Below, one piece after another: positions 33,650 through 43,050 of a stretch of 64,000 nucleotides of DNA. The notes below the pieces were generated by a model. That model searched no databases, was not told where the DNA came from, and saw only the letters and a program-made list of their open reading frames with translations. Every line of letters begins with the position of its first letter. Position 1 is the stretch's first letter. The position numbers and the translations under genes are program-made. Source of the stretch: Hyparrhenia diplandra (Eukaryota > Streptophyta > Magnoliopsida > Poales > Poaceae); the NCBI GenBank assembly GCA_015847255.1, contig JADLZK010009026.1:744001-808000 (forward strand), in the 5' to 3' direction.

Positions 33650-34120
33650 TCCTCTTCTCGGCTACGGTAATGCGTGTATTTCGAGTGGTACGGTAGTGGT
33701 ACGGTTGGAGCAGGGGGGAGCTAAGGTCTTGTGTTTGCGGTTGAATCTCTCCCCTCGTCCATTAAGCGTGAAGACGATCTTCGCGGTGTCGGCGTAGATG
33801 ATTGCCTTAGTGGTAGCCGGGAAAGGGCGGCCCGGAATGATCGGGGCGTTCTTACCTTTGCCCATATCCGAACCACGAAGTCGGTGGCCACATATAGCTT
33901 ACCGATGTAAAGGCATACGTCCTCTAGAATACCCTCGGGGTAGCATAACGATTGATCTCGCAAGTTGTAGGCACATGGTTGTGTATACTAACCCTGAATC
34001 GGCTCAAGGTTTACCTTAGGCATGATGTTGACACTTGAGCCGAAGTCGATGAGTGCGTCGTAGGTGTGGCGCCTATGTTGATGGTGACGCCCGGGTCTTC
34101 CCGGATCTTCTTTCTTAGCG
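33650..34120 (-). pseudogene. Retropepsin-like protease of element 3
   Basis: The active-site region reads YDALIDFGSSVNIMPKV (near 34055-34005). DFGSS is in place of the more usual DLGSS or DTGAS. PRGYSRG, then MGKGKNAPIIPGRPFPATT (near 33850), AIIYADTAKIVFTLNGRGER and KHKTLAPP follow. Retropepsin would cleave the gag polyprotein. Frames change at least twice. Confidence 0.8.
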
Positions 34121-34315
34121 GGCATTCCCGGTCGACACAATTGAATTTCTTGTGCGAGTAGGTGGTCCGCATACCTGCATAGTAAATATCGACAAGATTT
34201 GCAGATTCTAATTCTTAGGTTGACCCGAATCTTACCTGGGTTAGGCATAGGAGCGATATAAAGCCACCTGGGATAATTGTGATTCTATCATTTTATTAAA
34301 GCTATCTTTGGTTCT

Positions 34316-35330
34316 TTATTGCGAAGAAAAGCTTTCCATTTTAGTACTAATAGTTTCTAGCATTTTATCATTGGAAGCTAACTTCTTAGACAGATTATCC
34401 ATAAGTCTACCTTGGTTTTGTACTAACTCTCTTAAAGGTGGGAAATTATTGAAAGAGTTATGACCTTGATAGTTACCTGAATAGTTACCTTGGTAGTTGG
34501 GTCTCTGTTGATTCCATTGTTGGTTCGGAGGACGATACTGGTTGTTGTTATTGTTGATGTAGTTCACGTCCTCTTCTAGCTTCGGGGACGGTGGCTGCCC
34601 GAAAGTGTTCGGTGTTGCCACATTCTTCACATGTCATGCGGGGAATCGAAGAGTTGCATGACTTCCTTCTTCTCGGGAGCTTTGTCTTCAAGCTTCTTCA
34701 TAATTAAGTCCATTTTGCGAGGCGGCATATCTACCTCTTTCGGTTTGGTGCATTCCTCTCTCTTTCTTGTGGGGTTGGCGGTCCTCATTCCAAGCTTGGT
34801 TTGATGCCATCTTTTCCACAAGGTCATTAGCTTGGTTCGAGTGTAAGTGATAGGAAAGCACCTCCGGCAGCGGCGTCCATGGTCTCACGGGTGTTGTTGT
34901 TAAGCCCGTGGTAGAAGGTCTGCATGAGTAACCGGTTCTCCATTCCATGGTGTGGGCATTACGTGATGTAATCTTGAAAGCGTTCCCACGCCTGGGAAAG
35001 ATTCGTCGTGTTCTTCTTTGAAAGCTTGAGATTTTTCCTAAGTAAAGGCGTTGGTTTTGCCTATAGGGAAGAATTTTGCCGGGGAAGGCAAATGAGAGCA
35101 AAGTGCCCAAGTAGTGAGTTTGTCTTTGTTGGCGTAGAACCCTTTTCCGCTCGTCCCAAGAGTGAGAATGGGAAGAGACGAAGTAGGATTGCATCACTTG
35201 AGACATCTTTGATAGTGAAGGTGCCACAAATCTCTAAGAAGTGTTGTAGGTGAGCATTGGCATCTTCATGAGCTTTTCCACGAGAATTGGCTAGCTTGTA
35301 CCATGTTGATGAGTGCGGGCTTGAGCTCAA
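34316..35330 (-). pseudogene. gag of element 3, frameshifted
   Basis: The N-terminal capsid part reads AHEDANAHLQHFLEICGTF, TIKDVSSDAILLRLFPFSL and LGRAEKG, the Athila-type gag signature (LRLFPFSL.GRA). LLMQTFYHGLNN- and LEQANDLVEKMASNQ-like pieces follow (near 34900-34810). The C-terminal part (34630-34316) is Asn/Gln-rich (YINNNNNQYRPPNQQWNQQR) and ends KKLASNDKMLETISTKMESF. No zinc knuckle is obvious. The protein would form particles that could package this RNA with RT from a helper. Confidence 0.8.
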
Positions 35331-35709
35331 AAGCTTTTGTCTCCCACATCATCGGTCGGTCAGTCGCGGATGTTGGCCGTAGTCGGTCACGGAGTATTCA
35401 GCGAAGGGTCTTGTTTGCCATGTCTTCAAAAAATCGGTGCTAAGCTACGCACGATTGGAGGAGTCTTCCGAGGTAGTGTTCTTGGGTTGAGATTTCAACT
35501 TGGATCTTGCCTCCTTCAAAAGTTTTTTCGGATCGGTTTGGAAGTTTTCGGGGAAGATTCCTTTTCATACATTACCCCGCAAAAGATAGGAAGAATAATA
35601 ACAAGGGTATACTTGTTTAAGCAATTGATAAAATTAATCGATGCGTATGAGAGATGCATGCATGTTAATCCTATATGTTTTTATTTTATTGGGCTATAGA
35701 CTTTCTTTC

Positions 35710-35732
35710 CCAAGAACGGCGCCAAAAATGCT
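35710..35732 (-). promoter_or_regulatory. Primer binding site of element 3
   Basis: On the minus strand AGCATTTTTGGCGCCGTTC adjoins the LTR. It shares GGCGCCGTT with element 1. Confidence 0.7.
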
Positions 35733-37460
35733 TGTTGGTATTTCTAATGTCACTAACTAGTAATGGCATCTAGAAAGAATATCGGATGTTGCTTGAGATA
35801 AAACTTAAAAGAAATATTCATTGCAGTTCATAGCATATCCGAAAAGGTTGTCATCCCTATAGTTAAACTACTAATATGCAAGGAATATAATATTCGTACT
35901 ATGCCTTGATAACTTCTTAATAAGTAAATAAACAATTATAATGGGGTATCAGTTTACGAGATATGAATATATACCATTGTAGCATTTTAACCGGGAGTAA
36001 TAACTGTGTCTTGAATTTATATTCTACCACGAGGGAAAGAAGTCTATTATCTTGAATTAACTAAGCATAGATCTTAATCTAACCATCTCTCATGTGCAAG
36101 ACATCAGCATTAATCTCATCAATTACTTAAGCAAGGATCAAAGTTCATAATAAAGATAATGATAAAGTTCTAGATAAAGCAGATTTGACCAAAAATCACG
36201 TTGGTTGGCGAGAAAGTGTCTAACAATGGGACGATAGCAATTCATAGGCTAGCTAGCATTAGAAACTCCAATATGTAACTCTAAACTAAATGTTAGGATC
36301 TACCTAATTATGCAATACAAATAACAATCATTGAAGAAAGACTAATTAAATCGGACATGAGGACGTAATCCGTGAAGACTAAGGCGAAACTTAGAACAAC
36401 CCGAAATCTAACATCCGCTAGGCCTACATACGGGGGTGGATTGCAAAAGGACTCAATGGTGTTTGTCACCACCACGATCTACCACACGACTACCGGCACA
36501 TAGGGTGCAAACGGGGTAAATAAGATCTAATCACCATGATTACATCGTCTCTACCACTCACCTTCCGATCTAGATGATGAGCGCTATACGAATCCATGCA
36601 TGAACATAACAATAATTCAACTATGCTAAATGTGTAATTAAAGTAAATACTAGAACAAATAATCTCGAATATAAACATGATCAAGATATTCATATTAAGC
36701 ATGTGTGCGGGACTTGAAAACTACTTACAATGAAGAACTTACAAGAACGAGGCCTGATCTTGAGCTGGCCTCCGACGATCCGGAGCGGATTTCTCCCTTC
36801 CTACTAGTTCTAATCTTGATTGCTACTCTTCCGAAAGCGATGTTTCTCTAGCGTTGAATATGACTTGGTATTTTAATTAGAAATATCTTTGTTATAGAAC
36901 TTGATGATCTAAGAAGGGGGTCTAGGGGTCCTAATATATCGGTCTTCGTCTGTCTCTCCATCTTCATCGAGGCGATGTGGTATTAACCTTGAATCAATCC
37001 CGCACTTCTACCGTTGCCCTCGGATCAAACCGACTCAAATCAACGGGTTTAGATCGAGTCTTAGAGGCGGTGGAGGAAGCTTCCCGAAGCGAGCGTAGGC
37101 GGCGGCTGGCGAGGGCCGATCGGCCCCATTATTGGGCCGATCGGCCCGTGGGGGCTCCCCCGGGTCCCGTCGTGCGTCGCGTGTTCGAGTCTTCTAGATG
37201 ATGTATTTCTTGGTTCCGTTAGTTCACGTCGGGATTAATCCGAAGCCTTCTAGACTTGTTTCGGAGTTGGATTGCGTTCGCGTTACGTCGGCCGTATGCC
37301 ACGTCATCTCGCTGATTTTTGTTAAGTCCCCGCAAATCACAACTTTACCAAAACTGATGGAATTATGTTAGTGACACCCTATTCTAGGTTGTTATTATTA
37401 TTTATACCCCTTTCTCATGTTTAATTAATTAAAAATTTTATATGATAACAAGTGTCAACG
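35733..37460 (-). repeat. 5' LTR of element 3
   Basis: Partner of 29152-30884. The terminal base is G (CAACG) instead of the A of CAACA. The palindrome pair is conserved at 37113-37126 and 37134-37147. Confidence 0.93.
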
Positions 37461-37465
37461 GGGTC

Positions 37466-37599
37466 CTCGAGGCGGTGTAGGCGTGCTCCATACGACGGAA
37501 GCGGTCCTCCATGTCGTCAAGCGCTTGTCGATCCGAGGCGCGGTGACGTCGAGGGCGCCTTCGCGCCCAGCGTTGAACTCCCCGTATCTCGGAAGCCAT
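37466..37599 (-). pseudogene. Start of the gag-like gene of gag-only copy A
   Basis: ATG on the minus strand at 37599 gives MASEIRG, matched by MASEMKEF at 42005 and MAFEIREF at 45353 in the other copies. A predicted coiled segment LDDMEDRFRRMEHAYTA follows. Element 3 interrupts the gene just after this at 37460. Confidence 0.6.
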
Positions 37600-37632
37600 G
37601 GGTGGTGGGAATCGTCCCGGTCTCCGGATACA

Positions 37633-38245
37633 CCGCCGATTCGGCCAGATTGGACCGAATTGACACATGTCCTTCGACCGTTGGAGCTCCCGAGATGGCG
37701 TCACGGGGCTGCGGTTCGCCCCGGGGCGGCGACGAGCAGCAGCACGAACAGCAGGGAGGAGGGGAGGAGCCATTGGGAGGGGCGGCGTCGGCGGCCGGCG
37801 CCTTGGGCGGGCGTGCGCGCGCGCGAGGGCGGGAAGGCGGCGGTGGTTGGAGAGATTGAAGGGGAAAGATATTTTTTATTTGCTTGCTTATCCCTTAGAG
37901 ATTACATGCCTCTTGCTTATATAGTCCGACTAGTGGGACTTGTAATCTAAGCAATCTCTATAAAGTTTCCTTATACGATCGGAATACCTTTTTACAAGCA
38001 TATCCTAACTTATTCTTTCCTAATAAGGGTCTCCCTTATAGATGAGATATCCCCTTGCACACCAAAAATTACCTAAGATAATCCTAACTTGAATATGAAG
38101 CAAACTCGAATCGCACGGGAGAGGGAAGGCGGCGCGCAAGGGGCGCGGCCCCCTTGAGGCCAGTAGGCCCCCCTTTCGGGCCGGGCGGCCGCCGTGTCAG
38201 GCCCATCTAGCCACTCTTGGGGTGGCCCAATTCTCGTTCATGACA
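37633..38245 (-). repeat. 5' LTR of gag-only copy A
   Basis: Partner of 26628-27265. Its inner end passes into TGTATCCGGAGA, a degenerate version of the TGGTATC primer site seen in copies B and C. Confidence 0.85.
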
Positions 38246-38628
38246 TCTATCCATTGCATGGCTTCAGGTTTTAGATTTCAGTGTATTGTCACTTGTCAGG
38301 TAGCTTTTCAGGTTTCTGTGAACTTAGTAGTCTTCTGGTTTCAGTTAACTGTGAACTGTTGGTTGTCCTTCAGGTTTAGCCTTCATGCTTCAGTAAGTAT
38401 ATATAAATATTTGGTGCTGTGCTGGGGAGCTTTTGCTCCACAGTTTTCTTCAAAAGAAAATGTTTCATCAAACCGTGCCAATCCTGACTTCAAAAAGAAA
38501 ATTTCCACTATATAAATTTTTCTCTTATCCGCTTGAGTTTTCGTTAGTGAGTCTATAAAAATTGATATTTTATTGTTTTATGTGCATTCTTTAAATGTCG
38601 CGTAGCGTTAGCACGGGCACTATACTAA

Positions 38629-38870
38629 TTTCAGGATTAAGATTTAAGAGGCACCAGGAATGTACATAATAGAAAAACAACAAGTTTCTTCTGGAAACGG
38701 AAAAATGGAATCTGCCAGAAGTTTGTTTCTTCGGCGCTGCAAATGAGCAAGATGCTGCACGCTAGTGGTGACTTCGTCAACTTCAGGATGTTGGCTCAGT
38801 TTTTCAGAAGTGCTCATAGTGACTTCTATAGCATTTGTGGGCATGCAATCATATGACATGCACGTGGCAA
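38629..38870. other. Unassigned flank of the Helitron-like end
   Basis: No gene is recognised. The words TTCAGAAG and CTTCAGG recur through this and the following repeat. Confidence 0.3.
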
Positions 38871-39900
38871 AATTTGTTACCTTCAAGATATGATGGTTGA
38901 GTCTTCAGAAGTTTGGGTTCCTGCTTTGGTCACGAATAATTGTAGTGCGTTAAGTTGTGAGCATTTGTATTTGTATATATGAATTTATATAATGCTTTTC
39001 CCATCTGGTGTTAATCTTTACTTTCACATTTTTATTAGGATATGAAACCATGCATGGCGCAACTTGATTTGATATGAAATGTAATTTAAGGCCTCCTTAG
39101 ATGTAAGAACTTCAGAAGTTTTGATATGTTAGGTGAGAGTTCTTCTATTATTATGTAATAAAAGGGCAAATTCCTAAAGTTTAGTTATTCAGTCAGCAAT
39201 GTATAAATGCACACCAGCATGGCAAATATATATATTTTGGTCAATGCATTCATATATTCATTCGGCAGTATATAAATGCACACCAGCATGGCAAATATAT
39301 ATATTCACGGTCTCTTCTTTTTTTCGAATTGCTCATGCCTAATTGTGCACTAGAATCAACCATACACACATAGGAATGATATGTTGTTTCATGCAAAGAT
39401 CTGTCATGTGTTTAGATTCCAACAGGATCACACAATCTTTTTTTCTTGTGGTTATGTGGTGCAAGTTTAGGATTGAGAGCCATACAGGATCTAGTTGTTA
39501 ACATCAAACAACCTTCCACTGTGAGTTTTTCTTAATGGAACTAATGGTTCAGGATTTGTATGTTTAGTGGTTACTTCAAAGCTATTCAGGATCTTAGTGG
39601 ACCACATAGTCTTTTGTTTGTGTGGCACAGGCAGAAAAAGCAGGATGTCCAAATGAAACGAGCTAAGACTTGCTGTCTTATCGATCTGCAGCAATATGTT
39701 TTGGTGAAATCTGTATTTAGTTTTCATTCAGTTCCTATCCTAAGATACTATATAGAAACCCTACTCTTGAATAGAGCACATCCAGCCTATGGTACTTGGC
39801 GTAGTTTAAGGAGATCTAGGGTTTTGCGTCGCATGGCATAGTGTTCCCTAGACGAGAGTATTAGCCAAAATGTCCCCAGCAGCGCCCCTGACATATATAT
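38871..39900. repeat. Tandem duplication, unit 1 (partner 40049-40640)
   Basis: Two stretches match the downstream unit in order. 38871-39182 matches 40049-40330 (TTTGTTACCTTCAAGATATG, TGTATATATGAA, GTAAGAACTTCAGAAGTTTT). About 39650-39890 matches 40400-40610 (GAAACCCTACTCTTGAATA, TGGTACTTGGCGTAGTTTAA, CGCATGGCATAG). Unit 1 has an extra 400 bases in the middle. No protein is recognised. Confidence 0.85.
39196..39306. repeat. Short direct repeat within the tandem unit
   Basis: A stretch beginning GTATAAATGCACACCAGCAT and running through GGCAAATATATATATT occurs at about 39200 and about 39271, 71 bases apart. Confidence 0.8.
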
Positions 39901-39940
39901 GATGTGATCACTGCCCTAGGCTGCCGATGATGGCAGAGCC

Positions 39941-40002
39941 AGCAGTCTCTCTCTCTCTCTCTCTCTCTCTGTATATATATATATATATATATAATAATAA
40001 TA
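39941..40002. repeat. Compound microsatellite (CT)n(AT)n(AAT)n
   Basis: A CT run passes into an AT run and then ATAATAATA. It lies at the boundary between the two tandem units. Confidence 0.95.
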
Positions 40003-40048
40003 ATTGTAGTGATGGTTGAATTTGTAGTGTGTTAAGTTGACAGTGGAA

Positions 40049-40640
40049 AAATTTGTTACCTTCAAGATATGATGGTTGAGTCTTAAGTTTGGCTTCATGC
40101 TTTCGTCAGGAATAATTGTAGTGTGCTAAGTTGTGAGAATTTGTATTTGTATATATGAACTTATATATTGCTTTTCCTATCTGGTGCTAATCTTTACTTT
40201 CACATTGTTATTAGGATATGAGACCAGGCATGGCAAGGCCTCCTTGGATGTAAGAACTTCAGAAGTTTTGACAAGTTAGGTGAGACTTCTTCTATTATTA
40301 TGTAAAAAAAGGCAAATCCCTAAAGTTGTTGAGCTAGTTATTCTTTTTCTTCACAATTCTATCATATAATGATCTTGTCGTGGCACAGGAAGAAAAAGAA
40401 GGATTTCCAGATGAAATGAGCTATAACTATTCTTAGTTTTCATTCAGTTCCTTTGCTGAGATACTATACAGAAACCCTACTCTTGAATAAAGCAATTTGA
40501 GCCAATGGTACTTGGCGTAGTTTAAGTAGATCTAGGCTTTAGGGTCGCATGGCATAGGGTGCCCTAGACGAGAACGAGTATTAGCCAAAATGTCCCTAGC
40601 AGCACCTCTCACATGTCCCTAGCCAGCAGTCTTTCTCTCC
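40049..40640. repeat. Tandem duplication, unit 2
   Basis: See unit 1. This copy lacks the middle of unit 1 and ends near CAGCAGTCTTTCTCTCCCTCG, which parallels the CAGCAGTCTCTCTCT start of the microsatellite after unit 1. Confidence 0.85.
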
Positions 40641-40683
40641 CTCGACTAAGGGTGGATATATAGGCCGGGTGATACTTTGTATA

Positions 40684-40859
40684 CTCCCTCTATCCCATTA
40701 AAAGTGTCGTTTTAGACTTTCTAGACTTTATGTTTGACCGCTCGTCTTATTAGAAAAAATTGAACAAATAAAACAAATCATAATCAAAATATACTTAATA
40801 ATAAAATTAGCAAGAAGTTTGAAAAGCCTAAAACGACCCTTTAAATGGGGTGGAGGGAG
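40684..40859. mobile_element. Stowaway-type MITE (Tc1/mariner), TSD TA
   Basis: Starts CTCCCTCTATCCC and ends GGGGTGGAGGGAG, the well-known grass CTCCCTCCGT-type inverted repeat, with TA on both sides (40682-40683 and 40860-40861). It is 176 bp, AT-rich inside, with longer inverted pairing (AAGTGTCGTTTTAG against CTAAAACGACCCTTT). There is no coding capacity. Confidence 0.92.
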
Positions 40860-40861
40860 TA

Positions 40862-41010
40862 TGTACATGTGGAACTGCCTATGAAGCACAACTGGTGCAA
40901 CTAACTAAGCCAGTTGGCAAGGTTCCTTGTGGAAGATGCTGCCTTTCACGGGTTCAAGTCCCCAACATCACACTAGTGCTTGTATTTTATATATTTATTT
41001 CAGATTTAAT
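40862..41010 (+). mobile_element. tRNA-derived SINE adjoining the Stowaway MITE
   Basis: The A box CTAAGCCAGTTGG (40905-40917) and B box GGTTCAAGTCC (40951-40961) have SINE-like spacing. A tRNA-unrelated body with GTGCTTGTATTTTATATA follows. It lies directly against the MITE. No target duplication was resolved. Confidence 0.55.
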
Positions 41011-41373
41011 GTCGTTGTGCTTTTACTCATAAGAGACATTTTTCGACGGGCGAGTTGCATATGGTCCTCATAGGGATAGGGTCACATACCTGTATTCATA
41101 GGGGTGCAGTATGCATGAGCTTTTGCATCTATACTTGTAAGAAAACACTTTTGTTGGGACAACTTGTAGCTTGACGTGAACAGGATCATGAAGAAGGGTG
41201 TGGCAATGGGAATGGATGGGATGATAGGAGAGAAAGGAGAGAGATTGGGAGTGCAAAAGTTAGGGGTGGTGGCCAAAATTGAGTAAGGGACATATTGAGT
41301 GTTTATGGTTTTGTGTAAATGGATGATTGAGAATCCTTTGATGGACAGGCATCTAGAAATCATATTTATAGGT
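41011..41373. other. Unassigned DNA before gag-only copy B
   Basis: No coding or repeat signature is recognised. Confidence 0.3.
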
Positions 41374-41378
41374 GGGGG

Positions 41379-41965
41379 TGTCATGATCCGAATTGGGCCA
41401 GCCCGGGAGTGGCTAATTGGGCTCAACGCGACGGCCGCCGGCCTAGGAGAGGCCGGGGGCGCAAGACGCAGGGGAGGCCGGCGCCCCGCCGCCACCGCTT
41501 TCCCTCTCCCGCACGATTCCGAAGTTTACTTCGCTTTCAAGTTAGGATTATCTTAGGAATTTTTGGTGTGCAAGGGGCTATCTCATCTATAAGAGAGACC
41601 CTTATTAGGAAATAAATAAATAGGATATGCTTGTAAAAGGTATTCCAATCTATAAGGAAACCTTTAGAGAGATTACTTGAGATACAAGTCCCACTAGCCG
41701 GGCTATAAAAGTAAGGGGTCTGTAATCTTTCGGGGTAACAAGCAAATAAAAAAATCTATCCCAACCTCCTGTCCCTCTCGCTCGCGCCGCCCGCCTCCCC
41801 TCTGCGCCGCTGCCCGCGCCCCACGTGCAGCGCCGCCCCTTCGCCCGTCGTCGCGCCACCGCTGCCGGTAGCGGCCGCCGCCCCACGCCGCCACCCCATC
41901 CTCTTCCTCTCCTTCCACTTCCCCAACCCGCATGTCGGTTCCGCCCAATCTAGCCGGGTTTCGAC
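41379..41965 (+). repeat. 5' LTR of gag-only copy B
   Basis: Starts TGTCATGATCCGAATTGGGC and ends near GGGTTTCGAC. About 587 bp. Confidence 0.88.
41704..41710 (+). promoter_or_regulatory. TATA box in 5' LTR of copy B
   Basis: TATAAAA follows ACTAGCCGGGC. The motif and its context are kept at 44274, 45118 and 47673. Confidence 0.65.
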
Positions 41966-41969
41966 TGGC

Positions 41970-41983
41970 TGGTATCTGAGAGA
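41970..41983 (+). promoter_or_regulatory. Primer binding site of copy B
   Basis: TGGTATCTGAGAGA begins within five bases of the LTR end and resembles the initiator-tRNA-Met site TGGTATCAGAGC. Confidence 0.7.
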
Positions 41984-42004
41984 CCGGGATGATTCCCACC
42001 ACCC

Positions 42005-43050
42005 ATGGCTTCCGAGATGAAGGAGTTCACCGCTGGCTTGTGAAGGCGCTCGACGACAACTGGCGGCCGGATCGGCCCGGCCGCTTGACGACATGGAGAC
42101 TCGCCTATGTCGCATGGAGTACACCCGCATCACCTCCAAAACTACACCGAAAGCACGGCGACCACGCCGAGGCCAGCCCCGCCGCCGCCGCCGGCATAGG
42201 GCCGCCCACGCGCAGCCCCCGCCGCTCTCCATGCCGCGGACCCCGTTGATGGCCCGACCTTGCTATCCTCCACCGAGGAGGACGATGGCGTTCCAGTGCC
42301 GCACCGCCGTCATCGACGTTATCTCGACGACATCGCAGCAAAGACGGCCGCCTCTCCTCTCCACCGATACCTCACGATCGAGCAGATTCTCCGGCCAGAG
42401 ACGGCGTCACCGGGCGCTCGCTGGCGCCACAGGCGCCCAAGCGCCACCGGCGCCCAGACCATGGTGCCACCCGCGGCATCACGCCCGCCCCTACGTGACA
42501 CATCCGCGATCAGAGTACGATGGCACCGACGACCCGACCTCCGGATTCGCCGCAAGCCGGAGCTCTTCTTCCGGCCTAACCCCTGAGATCGCCCCTACCG
42601 ACCACGTGAGTTACGCCGCTTTTCCACCTCATTGGTATTGCCGGCTGCTCATGGATCTCTGTCCAAGAAGAAGTCTCCGATCGAGTGGGACGAGTTCACT
42701 CACCGCCTACACCATCACTTCGGACCCCCACCTACCTCGACACTCGGGGCGTCGCGCCGCCTTCCTAGGAAGGCAAGTCGGGCGACTACATCAATGCCTT
42801 CAAGAACTATGCACTACGCATGGGAACTCGAGGGACCGGCGCCACCGGTGTCGGCCTCTTCGTGGGAGGGAGGAGGGAGACGCCGCAACACGCTCAAGTG
42901 GTTCGAGCCTCGTTCGATGGAGGAGGCCATCGACCTTGCCCGCCGCGCTAACGACGACGAGCCGGCCGACGCCCGGCGACGCCACCGGCGGCGCCTTATG
43001 GTCACCACCACGCCTACCCAGGCGACATCGGCGGCGACATAGCGGCTGCC
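42005..43050 (+). pseudogene. gag-like gene of gag-only copy B, frameshifted
   Basis: The start MASEMKEF at 42005 lies 35 bases after the primer site. A low-complexity Pro/Ala/Arg-rich part follows, then EYDGTDDP (near 42517), HVSYAAFPPHWYC (near 42605), SPIEWDEFTH (near 42675), HFGPPPTSTLG and KWFEPRSMEEAIDLARRAND (near 42897-42955). These are the gag capsid landmarks seen in copies A and C. Frames change between them. A long arginine-rich frame over the same stretch is an out-of-frame shadow. Confidence 0.7.

Larger units (their letters stand above)
29152..37460 (-). mobile_element. Athila-related gag-protease LTR element 3, no RT or integrase, TSD GGGTC
   Basis: LTRs 29152-30884 and 35733-37460 are about 1.73 kb each. 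GGGTC flanks them (29147-29151 and 37461-37465) inside the gag gene of gag-only copy A. The interior is only 4.85 kb. On the minus strand it encodes gag, retropepsin-like segments and a short basic tail, then a non-coding region to the purine tract. RT, RNase H and integrase are absent, so it would need a helper. LTR ends, the primer site GGCGCCGTTCTTGGG and a 50-base block in the 3' internal region tie it to element 1. Confidence 0.92.
26628..38245 (-). mobile_element. Gag-only LTR element copy A (TR-GAG type), interrupted by element 3, TSD TCTAT
   Basis: LTRs 26628-27265 and about 37633-38245 are in direct orientation. TCTAT flanks the unit (26623-26627 and 38246-38250). Removing the nested element 29152-37460 leaves only about 2.1 kb of interior. 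The interior encodes a gag-like frame and a second conserved stretch but no RT, RNase H or integrase. Orientation is minus: primer site beside the right LTR, purine tract beside the left LTR. Such terminal-repeat elements with only gag are described in plants as TR-GAG and are thought to use enzymes of other elements. Two more copies lie at 41379-44526 and 44799-47920. Confidence 0.9.
24538..38628 (+). mobile_element. Probable Helitron-like element with captured gene pieces, interrupted by nested LTR elements
   Basis: The proposed 3' end at 38601-38628 reads CGTAGCGTTAGCACGGGCAC then TATACTAA. This resembles grass non-autonomous Helitron ends (GC-rich motif GCACGGGCA, then CTRR), and the next base is T. 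The proposed 5' end is TCTACCCTACTAATGC near 24538. The base before it is G rather than the expected A, so this end is the weaker one. The host segment is 24538-26627 plus 38246-38628 (about 2.5 kb) once the LTR element with TSD TCTAT is removed. It carries an H2A-like exon and intron-like spacers, fitting the gene-capture habit of Helitrons. There is no Rep/helicase. Confidence 0.4.

Noticed and set aside
40905..40975. Possible tRNA gene
   Set aside because: Same reasoning: internal promoter only, flanked by a SINE-like body.
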